Below, in pieces: positions 1-7,513 of a DNA stretch of 15,716 nt; the stretch's first letter is position 1, and each line of letters opens with the position of its first letter. Under the pieces are notes generated by a model. It had not been told where the DNA came from. It ran no database searches and worked only from the letters and a program-made list of their open reading frames with translations. This stretch comes from JABEVB01 sp049965775 (GTDB lineage Bacteria; Planctomycetota; Phycisphaerae; WQYP01). A program made the translations under genes and the position numbers. The stretch is taken from the NCBI GenBank assembly GCA_049965775.1, contig JBMFVX010000064.1, positions 1-15,716 on the forward strand, written 5' to 3'.

Positions 1-187
1 CAACGGTGGGAACGCTACTGGGCCAACCGTCCCTCACTCGGCAGGTGCAGGGCCGCGTAAAGTGTCACGCACCCCATGGGCTTATCCTGCCGATAAATCG
101 AATTCCAAATAATGGCTAATTGCTTCAAAGGCCGTGTATCTATTGGTTGCCGCAAGGCTACCGCCAGCCGGCTGGGTGTGGCAAAAG
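1..187. other. Left-edge stretch, no gene assigned
   Basis: I cannot assign a gene here. On the plus strand all three frames are open from the window edge to stops at about 60, 112 and 117, so the 3' end of a rightward gene could be present, but none of the short tails resembles a family I know. On the minus strand this is the region downstream of the dsbD stop. It contains a 12-base palindrome (164-175, CCAGCCGGCTGG) inside a longer TTGCC/GGCAA pairing (147-151 with 180-184). This could fold in the dsbD transcript, but no T-run follows, so I do not call it a terminator. Confidence 0.3.
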
Positions 188-2107
188 CTACCCCGCCGCG
201 TGCTGAACATCACGCACAACAGATTGCACCGAGTAAAAATCGCGCAGTGTGGCCGGATGATATGGACTGCCCGGCGAAAAGATCGCCAAAAATGGGATCG
301 AATACCCGCCCAGTTTTTTCAGCAGAAGATTGACCGGAGGGTTCGTAACCGTCATATCCGCCCGCAGCAAAACCACACCATATCTTTTGTACGCAGCCTT
401 GGCGGCGGCGCTCTCCAGCACTGTTTGTTTGATGTAGTGGCAATTGATGCACCACCTGGCGGTAAAATCTACCATCACGGGGTGACCGGCCGCCAACGCC
501 TTGTCCATGGCCGAAACACTGAAGTTACGCCACCCACGCGGCGCATCGTCGCCTTTAAAGAGTATCAGTGAAGCCCCCCAAACAGCCGCGCCCGTCAACA
601 CCACCGCCATGCCACGCACCGACCATAGCAGCCAGAACGGAGAATTGACCGAAGGCCCCTGCCCCCAAATCCAGCATGCTATGGCCACGAGCAGCGCGGT
701 GAGCAGGCCGAATTTTATATAAGTTAAATCAGGCAGCGTGGTCAGCAGGTACAACGTCACGCCCAGCATCACCAGGCCAATCAGTTGTTTAAACACATCC
801 GTCCAGCGACCGGCCCGCGGCACAAAGCGAAGGAGTTTGGGATAGCTTGCCAAAATTAAAAATGGCAGAGCCATGCCAATGCCCAGCAGCGTAAAAAACC
901 CGACAATGCCGCCGGCCGACAAACTCAATACCCAGGCCAGCAAGCCGCCCAGAAATGGCACGCTGCACGGTGTTGTTAGCGCGGTAGCCAGCAAGCCCAT
1001 CCCAAACGAGCTGAGATAACCGCCGTGTTGCCGGCGAGCATCATCCAATTTATACACGGCTTGCGGCGGCGAGAGCGTCCAAACCCCCAGAAGCGAGAGT
1101 GCAAATATCAGCACAATCAGCGCCAATATGAGCGTGACGGCCGGGTGCTGAAATTGCGATCCATATACAAATGTTTTGTGCTCATAGATGCGATAGCCCA
1201 CGACCACGCCCGCGAGCAGCCAAAAGAGCGTCAAAACTCCCGCGCTGTACACCAAGCCATGACGCATGGCCACGCGCGCATCACCATGAGCCTGCTGCAC
1301 CAGCGAAAGCACTTTTAATGGAATAACCGGTAACACACAGGGCATCACGTTCATGATAAGCCCGGCCAATAGCGCAATGACCATCCACTGCCAAAGCGAC
1401 TTTTGGTGCACTACAGTTGACGGCGAATATGGCCGCGATTCAATAAGCTTTAAATCACTCAAAGCGGCTGGGAGTGCCGCCGCAACCGGAACTGTTGGCA
1501 CTTGGGCATTATTAACCGCCTGCGGCGCAACAATCTGGTTCTTGCCCGCCGCGGCGGTGACGTTGATGCGCACCGCCAACCGCAGCGTTTTAGGAGCAAC
1601 ACAAGAATCGGCGTTGCAGCCCTGGGCAGTGATGCTGGCTTTTATTGTTCGTTGGCCGCCGACCGCAGCGGGTGTTACCCTAAATGGAATTGTCATCTCA
1701 ATGACGCCATCAAAAATCGAGAGTTTGCCCGCGGAGGTAACGCCTGGCGGCGCAGGAATAAGCACCGCTTTGGGATATACGACCTTGCCAAATATTATTC
1801 CCGGCGACGCCACCGGCTTAACCACAGTAGCCTGCAGAAAGCTGTCCAGCGGCTTGTTGCTCTGAATATGAAAGCCCTGGGTTACGGTCACATGTATCGT
1901 CAACTTGCCTGATTGTCCGGGAGCGAATTGTGCGGGCTGCACACTCATGCTGGCGTGAAACGCTTGAATTGGCTGCGCCAAAGCTGGATTTGCCGCGATG
2001 CACACTGCAACCAAACCAACGATAGCTCCAACCACCAGGTGAATAAGCGAATTGAGCATCCGCGACTGCCGGTTTCCGCTGATTTGCATCTTTAACAAAC
2101 GCACCAT
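188..2107 (-). CDS. dsbD: DsbD-type thiol:disulfide interchange protein
   Basis: This inner-membrane protein passes reducing equivalents from cytoplasmic thioredoxin to exported thiol proteins. The 639 residues fit the full three-domain DsbD layout. A signal/anchor segment (about 20-44) is followed by an N-terminal redox domain with a Cys-x4-Cys pair (C164, C169). Next is a multi-helix membrane domain (about 240-515) with the DsbD cysteine motifs MPCVLP (C257) and TTPCSVPF (C381). The C-terminal thioredoxin domain carries WCINC (C553, C556) and a cis-proline in SIPF. All six redox cysteines are therefore present. The start is uncertain: GGAGG directly abuts the ATG at 2107, so a nearby downstream start (GTG, TTG, or ATG at 2089) may be used. 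The small HTH gene lies upstream on the same strand and a TlpA-like thioredoxin further up is a plausible partner. The family assignment is firm; the actual client proteins are unknown. Confidence 0.93.
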   Translation of the reverse strand: MVRLLKMQISGNRQSRMLNSLIHLVVGAIVGLVAVCIAANPALAQPIQAFHASMSVQPAQFAPGQSGKLTIHVTVTQGFHIQSNKPLDSFLQATVVKPVASPGIIFGKVVYPKAVLIPAPPGVTSAGKLSIFDGVIEMTIPFRVTPAAVGGQRTIKASITAQGCNADSCVAPKTLRLAVRINVTAAAGKNQIVAPQAVNNAQVPTVPVAAALPAALSDLKLIESRPYSPSTVVHQKSLWQWMVIALLAGLIMNVMPCVLPVIPLKVLSLVQQAHGDARVAMRHGLVYSAGVLTLFWLLAGVVVGYRIYEHKTFVYGSQFQHPAVTLILALIVLIFALSLLGVWTLSPPQAVYKLDDARRQHGGYLSSFGMGLLATALTTPCSVPFLGGLLAWVLSLSAGGIVGFFTLLGIGMALPFLILASYPKLLRFVPRAGRWTDVFKQLIGLVMLGVTLYLLTTLPDLTYIKFGLLTALLVAIACWIWGQGPSVNSPFWLLWSVRGMAVVLTGAAVWGASLILFKGDDAPRGWRNFSVSAMDKALAAGHPVMVDFTARWCINCHYIKQTVLESAAAKAAYKRYGVVLLRADMTVTNPPVNLLLKKLGGYSIPFLAIFSPGSPYHPATLRDFYSVQSVVRDVQHAAG

Positions 2108-2162
2108 CCTCCATCTGGAGTTCTATTGGCTTGCGCAACGAAAAGGCGCGAGGCCTGCCTTT

Positions 2163-2182
2163 ATCATAACGTAAGATACGTT
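2163..2182 (-). promoter_or_regulatory. Candidate dsbD promoter -10 with overlapping palindrome
   Basis: Read on the minus strand, TATGAT (2168-2163) matches the sigma70 -10 consensus at five of six positions and lies about 55 bases before the dsbD start. I see no good -35. Overlapping its upstream edge is a perfect inverted repeat, AACGTA-N3-TACGTT (2168-2182), well placed for a repressor or activator site. Binding by the neighbouring HTH protein is only a guess. Confidence 0.3.
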
Positions 2183-2277
2183 TGCCTATAAATTTTCGGT
2201 AAAGGGTTGTTCAAATGAATGATCGCAGCTTGGGCAAACCGCCAACCTGCCAAACCAATAAAACTACGAGCCGAACG

Positions 2278-2613
2278 TCAAGAAGGCTGTGCGGCTTCGT
2301 CGTCGGCGAGTTTTTCTTTCAGCGGCAGTTCGCCGACGATATACGTAAGCGATCCGACGTTGAAGGTGTCCGGCTCGCCACGAATAAGCCACATCATCGG
2401 CGCGCCGCTTACTTTAGATGCCAAGTCCAGGACTTCCACGGGCGGCACCCGCCCTTTTTCGTAGTAGTTGTAGGTTGATGGCGAAAGCCCCAGAAGATAA
2501 GCAAAACGCGACTGACCGCGGCGACCGCATACTTGCATACGAACGCGTTTTAGCCGTTCGCATATTTGCGTGTAATTACCACGAAGGTGAGTTTGAGGTT
2601 GTAAAATGTTCAT
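2278..2613 (-). CDS. XRE-type helix-turn-helix regulator
   Basis: This is a small DNA-binding protein of 111 residues. Residues about 33-62 give a typical HTH_3 helix-turn-helix: RFAYLLGLSPSTYNYYEKGR followed by PP, in which a first helix, a LGLS turn and a recognition helix ending in YYEKG can be read. A helical region with WLIRGEP (75-81) follows, and the tail is acidic. I chose the ATG at 2613 because GGAG lies six bases upstream; the longer frame from 2682 has no such site and would add a Cys/Trp-rich stretch of no clear function. It sits between the TlpA-like gene and dsbD on the same strand, behind a long leader with palindromes, which suggests autoregulation or control of the thiol genes. 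Targets and effector cannot be read from the sequence. Confidence 0.82.
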   Translation of the reverse strand: MNILQPQTHLRGNYTQICERLKRVRMQVCGRRGQSRFAYLLGLSPSTYNYYEKGRVPPVEVLDLASKVSGAPMMWLIRGEPDTFNVGSLTYIVGELPLKEKLADDEAAQPS

Positions 2614-2694
2614 AACCGACTCCAAAAAAGCCGCGATTAAGCAGTCTCGACAGCACCACGTCCACCCCGCATGTACCGGCACTGCCAGTGCAAT

Positions 2695-2708
2695 TTGAAA
2701 CGTTTCAA
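2695..2708. promoter_or_regulatory. 14-base perfect palindrome, LacI-operator-like
   Basis: The sequence TTGAAACGTTTCAA is perfectly self-complementary with a central CG. This is the form typical of operators bound by LacI/GalR-family repressors. It lies 82-95 bases before the HTH start codon, downstream of the predicted promoter, where a bound protein could act as a roadblock. No LacI-family gene is visible in the window, so the binder is unknown. Confidence 0.4.
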
Positions 2709-2802
2709 CACCGTCCGCCCTTCACAAGGCTGCAGCCACCATTTGGCTACAGGCCAAACCAAATTGCCCTCACATCGCTTCTCTGGAAATCTCCCTATCT
2801 CA

Positions 2803-2827
2803 CGAAAGCGGGTGATGTTCGCTTTCG
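2803..2827 (-). promoter_or_regulatory. 8-bp stem-loop at predicted 5' end of HTH mRNA
   Basis: CGAAAGCG (2803-2810) and CGCTTTCG (2820-2827) form a perfect 8-bp inverted repeat with a 9-base loop. On the minus strand it begins only a few bases after the transcription start predicted from the promoter at 2839-2867. It could be a 5' protective hairpin in RNA or a DNA operator; the sequence does not decide. Confidence 0.45.
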
Positions 2828-2838
2828 AATTCTACATA

Positions 2839-2867
2839 ATAAGATACCAATTTATCCAAATTGTCAA
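2839..2867 (-). promoter_or_regulatory. Sigma70-type promoter with spacer palindrome, HTH gene
   Basis: On the minus strand there is a perfect -35 TTGACA (2867-2862), a 17-base spacer and a -10 TCTTAT (2844-2839, four of six matches). The spacer holds a perfect inverted repeat, CAATTT-N4-AAATTG (2848-2863), which overlaps the -35 by two bases. This is classic operator geometry for a repressor that blocks polymerase. Autorepression by the HTH product is an inference from position. Confidence 0.55.
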
Positions 2868-2977
2868 GCGAGTTTAGAGTGTCGAAAAATCGCAATTCAC
2901 CGCAACCCATTTTTACACCTGAAGTTGCCGCCCGCCTTTTGTCATCGGCCAAAAACTCTGCAGGGAGCCGGGCCGAA

Positions 2978-4129
2978 TTATTTTTGTTCCAAGAGCCGTA
3001 CAACTGTAGACTTTATGCCATGATTGGGGTCAAATCCTACTGAAATGTGTCGTAAAATGCCCTGGCGGTCAATAACAAACTGCGTCGGTATGGAGTTCAA
3101 GCCAAAACTCGTGCTAATGAGACTCCAACCCGGATTGCTGGTATCAAAAAGCTGCGGCCAAGCCATTTTGGGATTGGCCTTTAAAAATGCTTTTAGCGCG
3201 GCACCTGAGTTATCATTGGAAACGCCCACTACCCGCAGGCCTTGGTCATGATACTTGGAATAAAGTCTTTCCAAGCCGGGGAGACTCGCACGACATGGTC
3301 CGCACCAGGTCGCCCAAAAGTCCACAACAATCACCTTGCCCTTCCATTGCGTGGTCGAAAATTTGCCTCCACCCAGCAATGTGCCATGTACCACCACCGG
3401 CTTATTAAGAAACTTTTTATGCAGCTTGAGTGTGTAGCCAACATCCGACTTGACTTGCAGCGCCAGCGGACCAGACTGATCATCCATGATGATCTGCCGC
3501 GCCTGATCACGCACCGCAACATCAGCCGACCCCAGTTCTATCATGCCCAAAAGCATCATCGTTACTGTATCGTTGGTGGGGTTTGACTTGGCCAGGAGCG
3601 CTATCCGATTGAGAATGTGCCCCTGAACCTCTGCGTTTTGGGCGTTTTGCCACCACCGCACCTGCAGCATTTGCAATTGGGCCCCGAGTTTCACCGCCGG
3701 ATCGCCCGAGGCGATTTCCTCCTTCAACTGCGACTGTGCGCCAACGTCTCCGAGCACCGCCATCACGGCGGCAAAATGCTGCTGGAGGCCCTGCACCTGC
3801 AACTTATCATCCGGCGTAAGCCCGGCGGCCGTGTGTATAAATTTACCAATTTTCAATTCAATGTCTTTCAGCAGCGGCAAAACTTCGGGTGCAATGCGCT
3901 GGCGAGCTTGAGCGTCCACGAGTTCGTCTCCGCGCGGCATGAGTTTGTCCAGCGAATGGAAATCTTTTTGCAGCAGCCGCCCCAACTCCGCAAGCGGCGA
4001 CGCCGCCGGAGCGGCAACCCCACCGCTTGCTCCGGCAACTTCGACAGCGGATGCCGACGGGAGCGATGTGTACAAGCCAATGGTCAAAACACCAGCCATG
4101 AGAAAGTGAATCATTTTTCGACGAGGCAT
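2978..4129 (-). CDS. TlpA-like secreted thioredoxin-family protein
   Basis: This is a predicted exported or membrane-tethered thiol-disulfide protein of 383 residues. From the chosen start, residues 1-28 look like a signal peptide (MPRRK, hydrophobic core, SASA). Residues about 45-240 are mostly helical with no motif I recognise. Residues about 248-380 form a TlpA/AhpC-type thioredoxin fold with WCGPC (about 274-279), the preceding VVDFWAT strand, and a cis-proline in SIPTQF (about 348). The frame is open from 4195, but GGAG nine bases before the ATG at 4129 supports that start; two ATGs just upstream are too close to it. The WCGPC motif favours a reductase, perhaps recharged by the DsbD homologue downstream, although the substrate is unknown. 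The FUSC gene lies upstream on the same strand with a 164-base gap. Confidence 0.87.
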   Translation of the reverse strand: MPRRKMIHFLMAGVLTIGLYTSLPSASAVEVAGASGGVAAPAASPLAELGRLLQKDFHSLDKLMPRGDELVDAQARQRIAPEVLPLLKDIELKIGKFIHTAAGLTPDDKLQVQGLQQHFAAVMAVLGDVGAQSQLKEEIASGDPAVKLGAQLQMLQVRWWQNAQNAEVQGHILNRIALLAKSNPTNDTVTMMLLGMIELGSADVAVRDQARQIIMDDQSGPLALQVKSDVGYTLKLHKKFLNKPVVVHGTLLGGGKFSTTQWKGKVIVVDFWATWCGPCRASLPGLERLYSKYHDQGLRVVGVSNDNSGAALKAFLKANPKMAWPQLFDTSNPGWSLISTSFGLNSIPTQFVIDRQGILRHISVGFDPNHGIKSTVVRLLEQK

Positions 4130-4171
4130 GTTCATCATCTCCAAAAGCTTTGCCTGCAAAAGCAACGCTTT

Positions 4172-4177
4172 AGTATA
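4172..4177 (-). promoter_or_regulatory. Possible -10 element for the TlpA-like gene
   Basis: On the minus strand TATACT lies about 43 bases before the chosen start of the TlpA-like gene and matches the -10 consensus at five of six positions. A TTGACG is present but only five bases upstream, too close to serve as the -35, so the call is weak. A short hairpin, TGCCA-AGC-TGGCA (4228-4240), lies between FUSC and this site. Confidence 0.22.
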
Positions 4178-4293
4178 GTTACCGTCAATCCTCAATATTT
4201 TCGCCTATTGTGCGATAAACCCAGCGGTGCCAAGCTGGCAACAAACCTGCATATCCGGCTGGAGGCCTCCCGGCACACCTCGCTGAAGGCTTT

Positions 4294-6603
4294 TCAACGC
4301 GGAGCTGGCGATAAATCGCCCTGCGCCATGTTACCCTTCGCCTGGCCAACCAAGCACCATTGCTCCACCTGCTCGCGCAGCGTATTGGCACTGTTAACGA
4401 CGCGGTCGAGTTCCATAAGCAACGACTGTTCACGGGCGTCGAGTTGCGGTTTGGCGGCCCGCATTTGGCGAGCCAAAGCCACAAATTCTCCTCGCAGGTC
4501 ACAGGGCGGCCGGCCCAAAAACATCGCGACCGCCCCCGGCTTCGACCGAAGCGCCTCGGCCATTGCTGCGACCGAGTCTGATACACCCTGAGCCAGTTTA
4601 TTCAGCGGCATATACGACGCAAGAGGCTCGGCCGATGCTCCAATATACCCCTCTATCGCCATAAACGCGCGCACCAGCCGGTGCGAACTTGCGAGCATAC
4701 CGCCAAGCAGCGAAAGATGCTCCGGCTGCAGGAATGGCTCCGAGCGTATTCGATCAATAGAAGCCTCCAGGTTAGATCGTGCAAGCCTTGCCCGAAGTTT
4801 TATTTCCATCGCCTTTTTGGGTAAAAGCGTGGCCGGCTGTTGAAGCCCGGCAGTAAGCAGCGCAAAGTAATTGCCGTAAGCATTCAACAAGTCGGCAAAC
4901 CGATACATAACCTGCGACGCCTCGAGTGTGGGCCAGGCTGCAAAAGCCAGCAGGCCAACAACACCGCCGATGGCGGTATCTATTCCGCGAATGGCTATCA
5001 CCATTTTAGGTTGCGAGCCGGCCAGCGCCAGCAGACATACAACAAACGCCGTAACCAAAACAGCAAAGATACCGTAATTGGCCGGCCCCCAACAACGCAC
5101 CGCAAAGCCTAACAGCGCAATCATTGCCACCACCGGCCAGACAGAATCGGGCAACAGATGAAACAGCACTGTCGCCACGCCCAAGCCTATGAGCGTCCCC
5201 CCGAGACGCAGCAAACCACGGCTGAAGGTACCGCTGAAATCGGGCTTGAGTACAAGAACGATTGTCATGGGGATCCAGTAGGCGTTGGGCAGGTTGAACA
5301 CAACGCCGATTACCTGGCCTACGAAGGTACAGACCGCCAGCCTAAGACCATGGCGCAGCGCACTGGAACGCAACGTCATATTGGCCAGTAAAATCTGCCC
5401 CCATGCCTGCGCCATCAGCTCACGCGGCGCCGGCTGCCGAATGACCTTGGCGGCCCGATCCACAATCACGGCACGCTGTGCAAGGTCCAGCGAGGCCCGC
5501 AACTGCCCGGTCAATGCCATCAGAAGCGAGCCCGACACCGCTGCGTGCGGCATATCTGAATCAGGCAGCGAGGGCTCTGCCTGATTCATTTTATTTTCGC
5601 CGTTGTCAGCTTCAGCGGCAGGCGGTTTATCGAGGTAATTCTGAGCCGGCATATCTAATGCCAACATGCGGTCTGTAAGCCGAGCTTGGTTGACCGCGGC
5701 ATCCGCGAGCGATCCTGAATCGAGCATGTCGGCTACTTGCGTCAACACATCTTTCGCGAGCAATTCTGCATCAATCAAGGTTTTAGCATTCGGCACGCCC
5801 GCTAGATCGCCAGCAGACGGATTCGATCGCCGCAATGCAAACAGGGTTAGACGAATGCGCTCCGCCTGGTTGAGCAACGAGCGATAGCGCTCCGCCTCTA
5901 TGGAATGGTCGCGATCCAGAGATGCCAGCGAGTCGTGGGCCAGCAACGTTGAACTTGTGAGCGGCAAGCCTTCATTTTTGGCCTGCGGGCTGCCGGCCAT
6001 ATTCGCCAAGTCGCGGTAAAGGCTGGCAAGAACTTTGCGTTCAGGACCATAACGCGCAAAGGGCCATAGAAACAGCGACAGAGCCGTCTGCATCAGGCCG
6101 CCCAGAAGGGCTATACCGCCCGATGCCAAAGCCATGTTGAGAGGCATTGCCCGGTTGGTAAAGACAATCAGCGTCACCGTGCTGATTAAGCCCAGGTCTG
6201 CGGCCGCCGTGCCCAACGATACCCCAAGCCCGGCGGCAAACGCCCAGGCGGCCACCCACACCAATCGCAGCGCGGTATCATTGCCGGACGCTGCGCCCGT
6301 AACCACAGCGGCGGCTACAAGAGCACAGGCCAGCAACATGCGTTTGGCGCGCTGCGGGTATGGATCGCCGCCATCGGAAAAACTCACGTTAAACGCGCCA
6401 AGACACGCGACAAGCCCGATGTTAAGGTGTCCGAAAAGCAGGCCCAATACCAATGGAGCCATCATTCCAACAGCATTGCGAAGCGCCATGGGCGGACGAA
6501 TTTTGTCGTACTCCAATCGCAACACCAAACGCCAAAATCGCCGCCGGGCGTCATGTCGTATAGCGTGAGCTTGTGTTGCTGTCACATCGTGTGGTGCGGT
6601 CAC
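4294..6603 (-). CDS. FUSC-family membrane protein (aromatic-acid efflux type)
   Basis: This is an inner-membrane protein of 769 residues in the fusaric-acid-resistance (FUSC; AaeB/YccS-like) superfamily. The layout is typical: a first bundle of membrane helices (about 38-182), a hydrophilic helical cytoplasmic part (about 183-410), a second bundle (about 412-560) containing the FUSC-like stretch YWIPMTIVLVLKPDF at about 442-456 and SRGLLRLGGTLIG at about 461-473, and a helical C-terminal part. Family members export aromatic carboxylic acids or similar toxic compounds, often with a membrane-fusion partner that is not seen here. The start is a GTG at 6603 with GGGA about seven bases upstream. 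It is transcribed divergently from comB and leads into the TlpA-like gene. Substrate unknown. Confidence 0.85.
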   Translation of the reverse strand: MTAPHDVTATQAHAIRHDARRRFWRLVLRLEYDKIRPPMALRNAVGMMAPLVLGLLFGHLNIGLVACLGAFNVSFSDGGDPYPQRAKRMLLACALVAAAVVTGAASGNDTALRLVWVAAWAFAAGLGVSLGTAAADLGLISTVTLIVFTNRAMPLNMALASGGIALLGGLMQTALSLFLWPFARYGPERKVLASLYRDLANMAGSPQAKNEGLPLTSSTLLAHDSLASLDRDHSIEAERYRSLLNQAERIRLTLFALRRSNPSAGDLAGVPNAKTLIDAELLAKDVLTQVADMLDSGSLADAAVNQARLTDRMLALDMPAQNYLDKPPAAEADNGENKMNQAEPSLPDSDMPHAAVSGSLLMALTGQLRASLDLAQRAVIVDRAAKVIRQPAPRELMAQAWGQILLANMTLRSSALRHGLRLAVCTFVGQVIGVVFNLPNAYWIPMTIVLVLKPDFSGTFSRGLLRLGGTLIGLGVATVLFHLLPDSVWPVVAMIALLGFAVRCWGPANYGIFAVLVTAFVVCLLALAGSQPKMVIAIRGIDTAIGGVVGLLAFAAWPTLEASQVMYRFADLLNAYGNYFALLTAGLQQPATLLPKKAMEIKLRARLARSNLEASIDRIRSEPFLQPEHLSLLGGMLASSHRLVRAFMAIEGYIGASAEPLASYMPLNKLAQGVSDSVAAMAEALRSKPGAVAMFLGRPPCDLRGEFVALARQMRAAKPQLDAREQSLLMELDRVVNSANTLREQVEQWCLVGQAKGNMAQGDLSPAPR

Positions 6604-6673
6604 TTTGCGATCCCAAAATCATCCTGCCCCACGGGCAACGTCGGCTCGTCCGGCGGCCCTGATAACGAAAACA

Positions 6674-6681
6674 GGCAGTAT
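6674..6681. promoter_or_regulatory. Palindromic -10-like octamer in divergent gap
   Basis: AGTATACT in the FUSC/comB divergent gap contains TATACT on both strands and could serve as a -10 in either direction. No clear -35 is seen on either side. The same gap holds a 6-bp stem-loop, GGCAGG-N5-CCTGCC (6726-6742), about 30 bases before the comB start. Confidence 0.2.
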
Positions 6682-6772
6682 ACTACAGTGGAAGCGGTTG
6701 GCTTTGTCGGCTACATTCCGCAGGCGGCAGGTAGGGCCTGCCCTTAACATCGCTTTTAAGGATTTACTTGCT

Positions 6773-7513
6773 GTGATTGACGTTGTCTTGCTCCCGGAGT
6801 TTTTACCGCACGAGGCTTTGCCGCAGGCGCAGGTCGTTGTTCTGGATATTTTACGAGCTACAAGCACCACCGTAACCGCTTTGGCCAGCGGCGCGGCATC
6901 AGTGCGGCTGTTTGACAGCCCGGATGAGGTTCTCAAAGCCAAAACCGCAGCAAGCAGGCCGGTCATCGCCGCCGGCGAGCGCGGATGTCGTAAAATGCCA
7001 GGCTTTGACTTAGGCAATTCTCCCGCCGAATATTCCCAAGACATCGTAAATGAGGCCGCCATATATTTAAGCACCACCAACGGAACGCGCGCGGCTGTGG
7101 CCGCGAGAACGGCGCGACGCATGTTTGTCGGCTCATTGCTTAATGCCAGCGCCACGGCTGAAGCATTGGTTACTGAATTACATCGAGGCCCGACGCTGTT
7201 GCTATGTGCCGGCACCGATGGCCGCACGGCCATTGAAGATGTGATTGGAGCCGGCGCCATACTCTGGCAGGTTCTCGCCGGCACCATGCGGCCCGATCTG
7301 GAATTCACCGATACGGCCTGGATTGCGTATCAAACCTTTGCGAGCGTTCGGTCGCGACTCGGCCCGGCTCTTCGGTTAGGACAGGGCGGCATCAATCTTA
7401 TCAATGCCGATCTTGAAGCTGATATAGACTTTTGCGCCGCGCTGGATCGCTTCCCGATGGCTGTGAGCGTCACCCTTAATACATTGGAGGCGGCGCCATG
7501 GCGAAATATGTAA
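6773..7513 (+). CDS. comB: 2-phosphosulfolactate phosphatase family (ComB)
   Basis: ComB enzymes are Mg-dependent and hydrolyse 2-phosphosulfolactate to sulfolactate, a step of coenzyme M synthesis in methanogens and of sulfolactate formation in some bacteria. Family signatures are clear in the 246 residues: VVVLDILRATSTT (about 21-33), AAGERG followed by PGFDLGNSP (about 66-84), TTNGTRA (101-107), LLCAGTDGR with IEDVIGAGA (about 143-162), and DIDFCAALD near the end. The start is the GTG at 6773, with AAGGA ten bases upstream, giving the usual MIDVV beginning; the frame extends upstream but that part does not resemble the family. No ComA, ComC or other sulfolactate gene lies nearby, so the exact substrate here is inferred. 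A short ORF with a good ribosome site overlaps its 3' end. Confidence 0.88.
   Translation: MIDVVLLPEFLPHEALPQAQVVVLDILRATSTTVTALASGAASVRLFDSPDEVLKAKTAASRPVIAAGERGCRKMPGFDLGNSPAEYSQDIVNEAAIYLSTTNGTRAAVAARTARRMFVGSLLNASATAEALVTELHRGPTLLLCAGTDGRTAIEDVIGAGAILWQVLAGTMRPDLEFTDTAWIAYQTFASVRSRLGPALRLGQGGINLINADLEADIDFCAALDRFPMAVSVTLNTLEAAPWRNM

Larger units (their letters stand above)
2614..2977 (-). promoter_or_regulatory. Long leader/regulatory region of the HTH gene
   Basis: This 364-base gap between the TlpA-like stop and the HTH start holds no convincing gene. In minus-strand order it contains a sigma70-type promoter, an inverted repeat in the promoter spacer, an 8-bp stem-loop near the predicted 5' end of the transcript, a smaller inverted repeat TTTGGC-N5-GCCAAA (2742-2758), and a 14-base perfect palindrome (2695-2708). 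The predicted 5' untranslated leader is about 220 bases. No known riboswitch consensus was recognised. Confidence 0.5.

Noticed and set aside
1..117. 3' end of a rightward gene at the left edge
   Set aside because: All three frames are open from the edge for a short distance, so openness carries no information, and none resembles a known C-terminus.
2614..2682. Longer form of the HTH protein starting at 2682
   Set aside because: The added residues are Cys/Trp-rich with no HTH-family similarity, and the internal ATG at 2613 has GGAG at six bases.
3617..4591. Long plus-strand open frame of 324 codons
   Set aside because: It is antisense to the TlpA-like and FUSC genes, has a composition typical of a shadow frame (His/Arg/Gln-rich) and no recognisable motif.
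6732..6742. TAGGGCCTG resembling the end of the hairpin element
   Set aside because: It is the loop and arm of a short local stem-loop (GGCAGG-N5-CCTGCC) and the match stops after nine bases, so chance is likely.
6619..7308. 229-codon minus-strand frame opposite comB
   Set aside because: The sense frame has clear ComB signatures; the antisense product is low-complexity Ala/Ser/Arg without motifs.
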